NCBI RefSeq assembly: GCF_004341105.1
Contig: NZ_SLZK01000006.1
Coordinates: forward strand, 372,001 to 436,000
Source: Rhizobium sp. BK418
GTDB lineage: Bacteria > Pseudomonadota > Alphaproteobacteria > Rhizobiales > Rhizobiaceae
Direction: 5' to 3'
Length of the DNA stretch: 64,000 bases
The translations under genes and the position numbers were made by a program. The notes under the pieces were generated by a model. That model had not been told where the DNA came from. It did not search any database and was given only the letters and a program-made list of their open reading frames with translations. How positions within the stretch are numbered: the stretch's first letter is position 1; every line of letters begins with the position of its first letter. Shown here piece after piece: positions 53,167 to 62,112 of this stretch.

Positions 53167-53829
53167 TCAGAACTTGATCGAGAGATGGCCATTGTCAGCA
53201 ATGACAACGGTTGCATCGGCATAATGTTCGAGCTCGGGATGGCCCTGCAATGAATGTTTGTGGCCGGCGGCCGTGATGACCAGGACATCGGATCCGGCCG
53301 CGATTCCGGCCTTCACGCCGGCTTCGACGTCTTCGAAGACCAGGCATTCATGCGTAGAGAAGCCAAGCTTTTCGGCGCCGAGGATATAGCATTGCGGGTC
53401 GGGCTTGCCGATCGTCACATCTTCCGCCGTGACGATAGCCGGCGGCATCGGCAGTCCGGCCGCCTCGAGCCGGCGCTCGGCGAGGCGACGCGGTGAGGAG
53501 GTGACGATCGTCCACCGGTTCGGCGGCAGCGACGCCAGAAAATCGGCAGCACCCGGAAGTGCCACGACGCCTTCGACATCGCGGATTTCCTCTTCGGTGA
53601 TTTCGGCTGCTTCCGCTTCCGCATCGACACCCGGGAGGTTCAGCCGCCTGATCGTGTCGATACCGCGTGATCCATGCATCGTGGGCAGGAATTGTTCGAC
53701 ATCCAGCCCATGACGCTCGGCCCAGCGTCCCCAGACGCGCTCTGCTGATGCAGTTGAGCTCAAGATCGTGCCATCCATATCGAACAGGAAGGCGGCATAT
53801 TGTTTGGAACTATCAAATCGGGAGGACAT
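53167..53829 (-). CDS. HAD-family sugar-phosphate phosphatase
   Basis: A 220-residue haloacid-dehalogenase-type hydrolase. Motif I is AFLFDMDGTILSS (nucleophile Asp), motif II IVTSSPRRLAERRLEAAG, motif III Lys in VTIGKPDPQCYILGAEKLG, motif IV ECLVFEDVEAGVKAGIAAG. This pattern fits small-sugar or glycerol-phosphate phosphatases (YfbT/GPP type). The start at 53829 is a best guess; the longer frame from 53889 has no better binding site. It is divergent from the ECF sigma gene. Confidence 0.8.
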   Translation of the reverse strand: MSSRFDSSKQYAAFLFDMDGTILSSTASAERVWGRWAERHGLDVEQFLPTMHGSRGIDTIRRLNLPGVDAEAEAAEITEEEIRDVEGVVALPGAADFLASLPPNRWTIVTSSPRRLAERRLEAAGLPMPPAIVTAEDVTIGKPDPQCYILGAEKLGFSTHECLVFEDVEAGVKAGIAAGSDVLVITAAGHKHSLQGHPELEHYADATVVIADNGHLSIKF

Positions 53830-53932
53830 CCGGAAACACCGTAGGAGGGATCTGCACGCCATCAGCCAATGAAAAATGCGGCAGGTCAAGTCGCCTGCAA
53901 AATTTCAGGAAGGCTTGATGCAACACCGTTCC

Positions 53933-53959
53933 TGTCACATCGTCCGGCTCCTGTTCGTC
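53933..53959 (+). promoter_or_regulatory. Candidate autoregulatory ECF41-type promoter of the sigma gene
   Basis: TGTCACA at 53933-53939, a 16-base spacer, then CGTC at 53956-53959: an exact match to the ECF41 consensus. It lies 36 bases before the sigma ATG, inside the reading frame extension from 53869, which rules out that longer start. Confidence 0.75.
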
Positions 53960-53994
53960 ATGGTCTTGGGCATAACGCGACAAGGAATAGGGCA

Positions 53995-54864
53995 ATGAAC
54001 GAGAAGAACTGGCTGGCCGATGAATTCGAAGCGAACCGGGCGCATCTGCGCGCCGCCGCCTACCGCATGCTCGGCTCACGCGCGGAAGCGGATGATGCGG
54101 TGCAGGAGGCCTGGCTGCGTCTCACGCGGTCGGACAGAACGGGCGTCGATAACCTGTCCGGCTGGCTGACGACAGTGGTGGCGCGCATATGCCTGGACAT
54201 GCTGCGCTCGCGCAAGACGCGGCGCGAAGAGCCGCTGGAGCTGCCGGTGCATGGCGCGATCGCCGATATCGGCAGCAATCCGGAGCGTGAAGCAGCTTTT
54301 GCCGATTCGGTGGGAATCGCCCTGCTCGTCGTGCTGCAAACTCTTTCGCCCGCTGAGCGCGTCGCCTTCGTGCTGCACGACATGTTCGATCTGCCATTCG
54401 AAGACATTGCCGCCGTTATCGGCCGCAGTGCGGCCGCCGCGCGGCAGCTTGCAAGCCGCGCAAGACGCCGGGTGAGCGGGCAGGCGGAAACGCCCGAAGT
54501 CGATCTCGCACGCAGGCGAAGCATAGCCGAGGCCTTCCTGAGTGCCTCTCGCAACAGTGATTTGGAGGGCCTGATCGCTGTGCTCGCACCAGAGGCCGTC
54601 TTCCGGCCGGATGCCGCCGCCGCCCGGCTTGGCAATGTTGTCCCGCTTCATGGCGCAGAGGCTGTCGCCAAAAGCTTCAAAGGGAAGGCGAGGTCAGCAA
54701 AGGTCGCGCTTGTCGACGGTGAAATCGGCGTGGTGGTCTTCATCGAGGGCCAGCTGCGTATTGTGCTGGCACTGGGTTTCGATGGCGACAGGATCTCGAC
54801 GGTCGACGCGATTGCCGATCCGGATCAACTGCGTGATATCGGCTATTCGATTTTTGAAGGCTGA
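53995..54864 (+). CDS. ECF RNA polymerase sigma factor with SnoaL-like C-terminal domain (ECF41-like)
   Basis: A 289-residue sigma factor. Region 2 covers residues 10-80 (HLRAAAYRMLGSRAEADDAV, QEAWLRL, GWLTTVVARICLDMLRSRK), region 4 residues 110-165 (LSPAERVAFVLHDMFDLPF, EDIAAVIGRSAAAARQLASR), and a SnoaL-like domain residues 180-285 ending in DAIADPDQLRDIGY, a version of the ECF41 NPDKL motif. The tail replaces an anti-sigma factor as internal regulator in this class. GGAATAGGGCA precedes the ATG. Group name rests on the tail and the promoter motif; the usual WLPEP motif between regions 2 and 4 is not intact. Confidence 0.85.
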   Translation: MNEKNWLADEFEANRAHLRAAAYRMLGSRAEADDAVQEAWLRLTRSDRTGVDNLSGWLTTVVARICLDMLRSRKTRREEPLELPVHGAIADIGSNPEREAAFADSVGIALLVVLQTLSPAERVAFVLHDMFDLPFEDIAAVIGRSAAAARQLASRARRRVSGQAETPEVDLARRRSIAEAFLSASRNSDLEGLIAVLAPEAVFRPDAAAARLGNVVPLHGAEAVAKSFKGKARSAKVALVDGEIGVVVFIEGQLRIVLALGFDGDRISTVDAIADPDQLRDIGYSIFEG

Positions 54865-54887
54865 ACGATTGCAAAAGCAAATTTCCG

Positions 54888-54919
54888 CTGAAAGGCGACC
54901 CTGATCAGGCGCCTTTCAG
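54888..54919 (+). terminator. Hairpin terminator after the sigma gene
   Basis: CTGAAAGGCG pairs perfectly with CGCCTTTCAG around a 12-base loop, 23 bases after the sigma stop. Followed by GCATTTCAC, with little T-run. The rest of the gap to 55080 has no other recognised feature. Confidence 0.6.
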
Positions 54920-55079
54920 GCATTTCACAAGACGTACAGATATGAGTTCGCGGGGCTGATGGGGTGATGTTCCAGCGCCTCCCGCAGGCACGTCTCTGCA
55001 TGTTTGCTACAGTAAATTACCTTCCGGGCTAAAGCACTTCGCGAGATAGCAGCACAAGCTATTCATTGAGTGGAGGCGT

Positions 55080-58000
55080 ATGATTCGCGCAGAAGTTGGT
55101 GGTCGCTCATGGGCGGTCGTTGCGGCGATGCTGTTGTCGGTGACCACCTTTACATCCGCAGGCGCCCAGAGCCTGAGTTTCGGTCCGACGGGCGGCGGTG
55201 GTTCTGGTACCTGGGATAGTGCCACCGTCAATTGGTTCAACGGCTCTGTGGCCGTGCCGTGGGCTAGCGGAGGGACCGCCATATTTGGCGGGACCCCCGG
55301 CACTGTGGCCGTAAACGGTACGGTTTCAGTGGGAGGCGTAACTTTCGATTCCAGTGGCTACACGATCACCGGCGGCACGCTAGCCCTGACCGGAGCCACG
55401 CCGACGATCACGACGAATGCCGGCGTTTCGGCGACGATCAGTTCCGCGATCTCCGGCTCCGCCACATTGGTGAAATCAGGAGCGGGAGCGCTCACTTTTT
55501 CGGGGGCCAAGACTTACACGGGGGCGACTATCGTTGATGCCGGACAGCTGGTTCTGAGGAATCCATCCGGCTTTGTTTCCCCAACCACGGTCAATTCCGG
55601 CGCCACGCTGACGTTCACCGGCACCACGAGCGTGACGACCGCCGCCCCCATCACGCTCAACGACGGCGCGACACTGGAACACGTCAATCCATCGGGCTAC
55701 GTACAGTTGACTGGGGCCGTGACCAGCACCGGCAACACGTCGATAAATGTCAACACCATCGGCACCGGGCGGGGATTCTACCTGGACGGTGGTTTGAAGG
55801 GCAGCGGGACGGTCACCATCAACGCCGCCAGTGCGGGCAACGCTGTAATCCTGCGCAACAACAACAGCACTTTCAGCGGCACGCTGGTTGTCAACGGCAT
55901 CGCCAGTGCCACCGCCGGCGCGGGTAGCGGTCTGGCCCTCGCGGGACTAGCCACGAGCAATGCGCTGATCAATACCAATGTCGTGCTCAACGGCACCATC
56001 GAATTGGCCGACCAAGGCATGGGTTCCGGGTTTGGCACAGCCATCTTCAATATGGGATCGCTGTCAGGCAGCGGTATCATGGTCGCCAATCGCAATCCGA
56101 TCGGCAACTTCGGTGCGACCATTGTGCTGGGAAACACCAACGACAGCGGCCTGTTCAGTGGCAGCATTGTCCGCGGCAGCGGCAGGACCAATGTGGTCGG
56201 TGTCACCAAGGTGGGCACCGGCACCCAGATCTTCAGCGGCGCGAACAGCTATACCGGTGTGACGAACGTCAATGCCGGGGTTCTCAACATCAGGAACAGC
56301 TCCGCACTGGGCTCGACCGTCGCCGGGACCAATGTGGCGTCAGGAGCCGCATTGCAGATTGAGGGCGGCATAACCGTCGGTGCTGAAGCACTGACCCTCA
56401 ATGGCACCGGGATTGCAAATGACGGTGCGCTGCGCAACATATCCGGCGTCAATTCCTATGGCGGCCCGATCACCCTGGGCAGCGCCGTGCGCATCAATTC
56501 CGATGCGGGCGTGCTGACCCTGGGCACTATCATGGGCCCGGGTCAGAACCTCACGCTCGGTGGTGCTGGAAACGTCAGTGTTACAGGCGTCCTGGGCATT
56601 ACCAGCGGCACGCTGACCAAGGATGGGAGCGGCACCGCGATCCTGTCGGCGACGAACACCTACACCGGCGCAACGATCATCAACGGCGGCACCTTGCAGG
56701 CGGGGGCGGCTGCGGGCGGAAGGGCCTTTGGCACACTTTCGGCGGTGACGCTTGCCGACGTGGCGGGCACCACTCTGAACCTCGATGGCTTCGATCAGAC
56801 TATCGGCTCGCTCAGCGGCGGCGGCACGACCGGCGGCAACGTGACGCTCGGATCGGGCACCCTGACCACGGGCGGCAATGGCACGAGCACCGCTTTCGGC
56901 GGTGTCATCAGCGGCGCCGGCGCGTTTGTCAAGGTCGGATCGGGTACGCAGATACTCACCGGTACCAGCACTTATAGTGGCGGCACGACGATTTCCGACG
57001 GCGCGCTGCAACTCGGAAACGGCGGCACCTCCGGCTCCATCATTGGTGATGTCATCAACAGCGGTGCACTGATCTTCGACCGCGCCGACAGCTACACATT
57101 CAGCGGCCTGATCTCGGGCAACGGTTCGGTCGACCAGATCGGCGCAGGCACAATGATCCTCACAGGGAGCAACACCTATACGGGACCGACGTCGGTCGCC
57201 GCCGGAAGCCTGATCGTCAATGGCGACCAATCCGGCGCGATCGGGCTTACGACGGTGGCAAACGGCGCCACGCTCGGCGGGACGGGCACGATCGGTGGCG
57301 ACGTCAGCGTGGCGAACGGCGGCATCATCGATCCTGGCAATCCCGGTTCCGTTCCCGGAACGCTCACGATCAACGGCAATCTCGCCCTCAGCAACAGCTC
57401 CAACCTGAACTACAATTTCGGGCAGGCGAACGTGGTCGGCGGTGCCTTCAACGATCTCACCAAGGTCGGTGGCGATCTGACGCTCGACGGCACGCTCAAC
57501 GTGACCCAATCCGCCGGCGGCAGTTTCATGCCAGGCATTTACCGCGTCATCAGCTACGACGGCACGCTCGCCAACAACGGCCTTGCCCTCGGCACCATGC
57601 CGACCGGCAACTTCCTTGTTCAGACCTCGGTCGACAAACAGGTCAACCTGGTCAACGCCACAGGCATCACGCTCAATTTCTGGGATGGACCGGGCGGCAC
57701 TTCCAACGATGGCAGCATTCATGGCGGCGACGGCGTCTGGCGGTTGACCGACAACGATCACTGGACCAACGACACCGGCCTGATCAATGCGCCTTATTCG
57801 AACGGTGCCTTCGCCGTGTTCGAGGGCCAGTCCGGAACCGTGTCCGTCGACAACGGCAACGGTCAGATCCAAGCCTCCGGCATGCAGTTTGCGACCGATG
57901 GCTATGTCATCGACGGTCAGCCCCTGACGCTGGTCGGTGGTTCATCCATCGTCCGTGTCGGCGACGGCACGCTCGATGGGGCGAACATGACGGCGACCAT

Positions 58001-59873
58001 CGTGTCGGCGCTTGCCGGCTCCTCCACGCTGGTCAAAGCCGATCTCGGCACGCTGGTGCTGTCGGGCCTCAACACCTATACCGGCGGGACGAGTGTCCAG
58101 GGCGGCACGCTGCAAGTCTCGGCCGATGCGAACTTCGGTGATGCCGCTGGTGGCATAACCCTCGACGGCGGCACGTTGCACAGCACCAGCTCCTTCGAGA
58201 GCAACCGCGGCGTAACCTTGGCGAGCACGGGCACCTTCCTCACCGACGCCGGCACGGTCCTCACCCTCAATGGCAACCTCAATGGCGCAGGCGGCTTCGC
58301 CAAGACCGGCACCGGTACGCTGCTGCTCAACGGAACCTCATCTTATGGCGGCGCCACCACCGTCACGGAGGGCACGCTGCAAGCCGGATCGGCAGGAGCA
58401 TTCAGTCCGTCTTCAGCCTTCTCCGTCGGGGCCGATGGCACGCTCAACCTTGCCGGTTTCGATCAGACGGTTGCGTCGCTGACCAACGCCGGGACGGCGA
58501 TGATGTCCGGCAGGCCGGGCACGACCCTGACGGTCACCGGCAATTACGAGGGCGCCGGCGGCACGCTTATCCTGAACACGGTCCTGGGCGCAGATGGCTC
58601 TGCGACCGACCGACTGGTTGTCGGCGGCAACACCGCGGGCAACACCACCCTGCGTGTCGCCAATGTCGGCGGCGGTGGCGCGCAGACCGTGAACGGCATC
58701 AAGGTCGTCGACGTCGGCGGCGCATCCAACGGCACGTTCTCCCTTCAGGGCGATTACGTTTATAAGGGCGATCAGGCCGTCGTCGGCGGCGCCTACGCCT
58801 ACCGGCTCTACAAGGGCGGCGTCAGCACACCGGCCGATGGTGACTGGTATCTGCGTTCCGCCCTCACTCAGGATCCGAGCACTCCGCTCTATCAACCGGG
58901 CGTGCCGCTCTATGAGGCCTATGCCGGTTCGCTGCAGACCTTCAACAGACTCGGTACGCTGCAGCAGCGTGTCGGCAACAGAACTTGGATTGCTGGCGGC
59001 GAGGAACGCGCCCGAGAGGATGGCAACGACGACTCCAGCGGCATCTGGGCGCGTTTCGAAGCAGGTCATGCCGACTTCGAACCTGGAACCTCGACCAGTG
59101 GCAGCGATTATGATGCCACCACGTGGAGGCTGCAGACCGGCGCCGATGGCCTACTGCACGAGAACGACTTTGGACGTTTGATCGCGGGTGCGTCCTTCCA
59201 TTACGGCAGGATTTCCTCTGACGTCACATCGGTCTATGGCAATGGCAATATCGATACTACCGGCATCGGACTTGACGGAACGCTGACCTGGTACGGCAAT
59301 GCCGGCTTCTATGTCGACGCTCAGGCGCAGGTGACATGGTATGGCAGCGATCTTTATTCCACCACCGCGACACGCAGCCTCGTCAACGACAATGACGGCA
59401 TGGGTTATGCCCTTGGCATCGAAGCCGGTCAGCGCATCGCGCTCGACAGCACCTGGGCGCTGACGCCACAGGCCCAGCTCACCTATTCCTCGGTACGGTT
59501 CGACGACTTCACCGATCCTTTCGCCGCCGATGTCGCGCTCGACAGGAGCCGGAGCCTTGTGGGCCGCCTCGGGTTGGCTGTTGAGCGTGAGGTCGAATGG
59601 CAGGAAGCGGACGGCAAGACGGCCCGCTCGCATCTATATGGTATTGCCAATCTCTATCACGACTTTGCCGACGGCTCCCGAGCCGAGGTGGCCGGAACGC
59701 CGTTCACAAGCGAAAACGATCCATGGCGCGGCGGCGTCGGCCTCGGTGGATCAATCAACTGGTCTGATGACAAATACTCGCTTTATGGCGAGGCGCTGGC
59801 GAGCACGAGCCTGCAGAACTTCGGCAACAGCAACAATGTGAGCGGTACCGTCGGTTTTAGGGTGCGGTGGTGA
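55080..59873 (+). CDS. Large autotransporter with beta-strand repeat passenger
   Basis: A 1597-residue type V secreted protein. Signal peptide ends TSAGAQ near residue 30. The passenger is Gly/Thr/Asn-rich with at least seven autotransporter-associated beta-strand repeats of the form G-T-L-x-L-x-G-x-N-T-Y-x-G-x-T, suggesting a long beta-helix. A 70-residue module near residue 41 recurs near 883. The C-terminal beta-barrel spans about residues 1320-1597 (from WARFEAGHADFEPGTSTSG) and ends GTVGFRVRW. Adhesion or biofilm roles are typical but unproved here. No protease or lipase motif was seen. Confidence 0.9.
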   Translation: MIRAEVGGRSWAVVAAMLLSVTTFTSAGAQSLSFGPTGGGGSGTWDSATVNWFNGSVAVPWASGGTAIFGGTPGTVAVNGTVSVGGVTFDSSGYTITGGTLALTGATPTITTNAGVSATISSAISGSATLVKSGAGALTFSGAKTYTGATIVDAGQLVLRNPSGFVSPTTVNSGATLTFTGTTSVTTAAPITLNDGATLEHVNPSGYVQLTGAVTSTGNTSINVNTIGTGRGFYLDGGLKGSGTVTINAASAGNAVILRNNNSTFSGTLVVNGIASATAGAGSGLALAGLATSNALINTNVVLNGTIELADQGMGSGFGTAIFNMGSLSGSGIMVANRNPIGNFGATIVLGNTNDSGLFSGSIVRGSGRTNVVGVTKVGTGTQIFSGANSYTGVTNVNAGVLNIRNSSALGSTVAGTNVASGAALQIEGGITVGAEALTLNGTGIANDGALRNISGVNSYGGPITLGSAVRINSDAGVLTLGTIMGPGQNLTLGGAGNVSVTGVLGITSGTLTKDGSGTAILSATNTYTGATIINGGTLQAGAAAGGRAFGTLSAVTLADVAGTTLNLDGFDQTIGSLSGGGTTGGNVTLGSGTLTTGGNGTSTAFGGVISGAGAFVKVGSGTQILTGTSTYSGGTTISDGALQLGNGGTSGSIIGDVINSGALIFDRADSYTFSGLISGNGSVDQIGAGTMILTGSNTYTGPTSVAAGSLIVNGDQSGAIGLTTVANGATLGGTGTIGGDVSVANGGIIDPGNPGSVPGTLTINGNLALSNSSNLNYNFGQANVVGGAFNDLTKVGGDLTLDGTLNVTQSAGGSFMPGIYRVISYDGTLANNGLALGTMPTGNFLVQTSVDKQVNLVNATGITLNFWDGPGGTSNDGSIHGGDGVWRLTDNDHWTNDTGLINAPYSNGAFAVFEGQSGTVSVDNGNGQIQASGMQFATDGYVIDGQPLTLVGGSSIVRVGDGTLDGANMTATIVSALAGSSTLVKADLGTLVLSGLNTYTGGTSVQGGTLQVSADANFGDAAGGITLDGGTLHSTSSFESNRGVTLASTGTFLTDAGTVLTLNGNLNGAGGFAKTGTGTLLLNGTSSYGGATTVTEGTLQAGSAGAFSPSSAFSVGADGTLNLAGFDQTVASLTNAGTAMMSGRPGTTLTVTGNYEGAGGTLILNTVLGADGSATDRLVVGGNTAGNTTLRVANVGGGGAQTVNGIKVVDVGGASNGTFSLQGDYVYKGDQAVVGGAYAYRLYKGGVSTPADGDWYLRSALTQDPSTPLYQPGVPLYEAYAGSLQTFNRLGTLQQRVGNRTWIAGGEERAREDGNDDSSGIWARFEAGHADFEPGTSTSGSDYDATTWRLQTGADGLLHENDFGRLIAGASFHYGRISSDVTSVYGNGNIDTTGIGLDGTLTWYGNAGFYVDAQAQVTWYGSDLYSTTATRSLVNDNDGMGYALGIEAGQRIALDSTWALTPQAQLTYSSVRFDDFTDPFAADVALDRSRSLVGRLGLAVEREVEWQEADGKTARSHLYGIANLYHDFADGSRAEVAGTPFTSENDPWRGGVGLGGSINWSDDKYSLYGEALASTSLQNFGNSNNVSGTVGFRVRW
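55480..58390 (+). repeat. Seven autotransporter-associated beta-strand repeats inside the passenger
   Basis: Units start near 55480, 56215, 56628, 56938, 57139, 58042 and 58308. Each reads like G-x-G-T-x-x-L-x-G-x-N-T-Y-T-G-x-T-x-x-x-x-G-x-L (for example GAGTMILTGSNTYTGPTSV and LGTLVLSGLNTYTGGTSV). Spacing is irregular, so they are structural repeats and not DNA tandem repeats. Confidence 0.75.
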
Positions 59874-59990
59874 AGACCAACGGCATCCGCGCGAGGCTGT
59901 GTTTTCGACTCTTGTCAGGTCCATTGCTTCCTCAAGGCTTGTGAACGATTTGTCTGTACGTTTCTTCCATCTGCAACTGAAAGCTCTCAA

Positions 59991-60530
59991 ATGGGTTCCG
60001 TTCGCCAACTCCTCACTTTCGCCCTATCGACCTTTGTCTGCTCATACGCTGTTGCCCAAGAGGTCAGCCTCCCTGGCAATGCGTCATCGTTAAGCGAAAC
60101 CCACGCCAGTTGGACGGTCCAATGCGTGATTGCGTCAGCAACGGACGGTTCCAAAGCGAAGCAATGTGCCCTCTCGCAGCAACAGATTGAGCAGAAGACC
60201 GGGCAGAGGGCGCTTGCGATTGAACTAACCGCCGATAACGGAATCGCTAAAGGAAATCTTGTCCTTCCGTTTGGTCTCGACCTCCAGAAAGGCGTTTCCC
60301 TGCAGATTGATGACGGAGCAACGGGGGCAACTCTGCAATTTCGAACCTGTCTTCCGGCAGGATGCCTAGTCGATGTCATGTTTGACGCGAAAATGATAAC
60401 GTCACTCAAGTCTGGCACCACGCTCAAGGTAAGAGCAACTCCGCTCGGTGCGCGCGAAATTACCTTTTCGATAGCTCTTTCTGGCTTCGCCAGTTCCTAT
60501 GAGCGTGTCGTGGAGCTTCTTAAGACATAG
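59991..60530 (+). CDS. IalB-family (invasion-associated locus B) exported protein
   Basis: A 179-residue periplasmic or outer-membrane-associated protein. The signal peptide ends SYAVAQ near residue 23. Family traits are ETHASWTVQCVI near residue 38, the paired cysteines (VQC..KQC near residue 60 and RTCLPAGCLVD near 120), and LVLPFGLDLQKGVSLQIDDG. In Bartonella IalB contributes to erythrocyte invasion; in plant bacteria the role is unknown. It lies 117 bases after the autotransporter on the same strand, so both may be made together. Confidence 0.85.
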   Translation: MGSVRQLLTFALSTFVCSYAVAQEVSLPGNASSLSETHASWTVQCVIASATDGSKAKQCALSQQQIEQKTGQRALAIELTADNGIAKGNLVLPFGLDLQKGVSLQIDDGATGATLQFRTCLPAGCLVDVMFDAKMITSLKSGTTLKVRATPLGAREITFSIALSGFASSYERVVELLKT

Positions 60531-60783
60531 GGGTAGCATTGCTGCTCGCAGGAAATGCGCCACGGATTGCCGGCTCGTTACGCGTCGCGCTATCCGGCAC
60601 AGTCAATGCCGTGCCGAATTCTTCGATCATCCCGCCGCCATCGACGGTTGCTCGGTTCTCTTCATCGATGTCTTTGGCGAATAGGCAGACAAGCATTCCC
60701 TTCGCCGCCGGCTTCTGATCGCTGCCATGCATATCAGCGTCGGAATCGAGGTGGTCGTCGCAATCGGAGATCGAGGCAGGTGC
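60531..60783. other. Gene-free stretch between the IalB-family and IclR genes
   Basis: Open frames on either strand lack ribosome binding sites and recognisable protein features. It contains the convergent ends of the IalB and IclR transcripts. No strong hairpin was found. Confidence 0.4.
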
Positions 60784-61617
60784 TTAGTGGTTGCGCCAGC
60801 CCATCAGCTTTTCGATGCGCTCCGCCGAGCTGCGCACCTGGGCAGTGTAGTGGCTCTCGTCCGAGAAGGCCTTCTGCTCCGGCAGAACGATGGAAATGGT
60901 GGCGACGCACTGGCCCTCACGATCGCAGATCGGCGAGGCGATGCAGGCGACGGCATAATCGGATTCGCCGGCCTGGATCGACAGGCGCGATTCGAAGGCC
61001 TTGCCGGCGGATTCAGATAGTGTGACGGGATCGATTTCGGCGCGACCCGTCGGTGAGGAGCGGGCGCAACGCTTGAAAAGTTCGACGCGTTCGTCTTCCT
61101 GCAGGTGGCCGACCAGCAGGCGGCCGGACGCCGTCCAGTTGAGGGGGACGCGGGTGCCGACACGCGACGCGACCTGGAAATGGCTGGGCCCATCGGCCAT
61201 CGCGAGCACCAGCATATAATCACCGTCGCGACCGCAGACCTGAACGGTTTCACCAGCCTGCCGGCAAAGGTCGTGCATTTCATGCGTGGCGACGCTCATG
61301 AAGTCGAGCGAGCGGGCATAGGCAAGGCCGTAGTGATAGAGTCGTGATCCGAGCCAGATCGAGCCGTCGGACTGGCGCGTGAGCATGTTCTTTTCGACGA
61401 GGTCGTCGACAATGACGTAGACGGTCGAAAGCGGTGCCTTCACAGCCTTGGCGATGGCATAGACGCCAGCCGGCGAACCCGTCTCGTAAAGATGGTCGAT
61501 CACCTGCAGCGCGCGGTCGATCCCGCTGACGCGGGCACGACGCGTGCTTTTGGTGCTGGTTTCTTCAGCCGCGCCTTCATCTTCGGAGTAGATTGCGGGT
61601 GATGTCTTTCCGTCCAA
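60784..61617 (-). CDS. IclR-family transcriptional regulator
   Basis: A 277-residue regulator. An N-terminal acidic tail is followed by the IclR winged helix (IDRALQVIDHLYETGSPAGV, PLSTVYVIVDDLVEKNML) near residues 33-80 and the ligand domain with LNWTASGRLLVGHL and DYAVACIASPICDREGQCVA. It starts at TTG 61617 with AGAGG ten bases upstream; no ATG fits. No catabolic gene is adjacent, so the target is unknown; divergent control of something beyond the empty region to its right is possible. Confidence 0.85.
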   Translation of the reverse strand: MDGKTSPAIYSEDEGAAEETSTKSTRRARVSGIDRALQVIDHLYETGSPAGVYAIAKAVKAPLSTVYVIVDDLVEKNMLTRQSDGSIWLGSRLYHYGLAYARSLDFMSVATHEMHDLCRQAGETVQVCGRDGDYMLVLAMADGPSHFQVASRVGTRVPLNWTASGRLLVGHLQEDERVELFKRCARSSPTGRAEIDPVTLSESAGKAFESRLSIQAGESDYAVACIASPICDREGQCVATISIVLPEQKAFSDESHYTAQVRSSAERIEKLMGWRNH

Positions 61618-62112
61618 ATCAACGTACCTCTGCTATCATGCGAACCTGTTACATTACTATGGCATAGATGCTTGAGAAGCAAATCGCAAAATCTTCGGAT
61701 GCCAAAATCGCTGGCCGGTCACCGCAGGGCCACTTATCGACGCGAAAAATTCATAGCATAACCAGGGCTGGACTGAGGAAAATTCGAGAAGTTGATGCCG
61801 ATTGTCGAAGGTGGCACAGGCACCAGATCAGCTCCGGACCAACAAGCCGCAGCACGCGTTTTGTTCCATCGGGGCAGATACCGGCTGATTGGTGCAGGCT
61901 ATGTCTTCGGCCAGCGTTACGATCTGCTGTGGCAAGCCGGCGGCCCTCGCTGGCGGCGAGCCTCGATGATCACGGGGCTGACAGGGACGTCTTAAGAACT
62001 TGCCTTTTCGGGAAGGTATATCGCAAGGGCTGCCGCCTGTTGATAGCGGCAGCCCGTCTGGGGCAGGGCTTAACCCCAGTGCCGATCGGACCTTGTGAGG
62101 CCAGCGGTCAAG
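61618..62112. other. Gene-free stretch upstream of the IclR gene, with hairpins
   Basis: About 495 bases with no supported gene. A 187-codon frame on the plus strand (61668-62231) has Arg/Ser-rich, non-protein-like text, runs through the hairpins and has no binding site. The IclR-proximal end is AT-rich (TGTTACATTACTATGGCATAGATG) and probably carries its promoter. Paired hairpins occupy 62027-62079. Confidence 0.4.
62027..62079 (-). terminator. Tandem hairpins downstream of the 71-residue protein gene
   Basis: GGGCTGCCGC/GCGGCAGCCC (62027-62036 with 62046-62055, perfect 10 bp) and CTGGGG/CCCCAG (62058-62063 with 62074-62079, perfect 6 bp). Both lie within 90 bases past the stop of the minus-strand gene at 62113. 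The first is followed on the minus strand by TTGCGATATACC. A terminator role is likely. Confidence 0.55.

Noticed and set aside
56340..57872. 510-codon open frame on the minus strand
   Set aside because: It lies wholly inside the autotransporter passenger on the other strand; its length comes from the repetitive GC-rich code, with no binding site or protein features.
60520..60732. 70-codon minus-strand frame downstream of the IclR gene
   Set aside because: No ribosome site and no recognisable family; a degraded gene fragment cannot be excluded.
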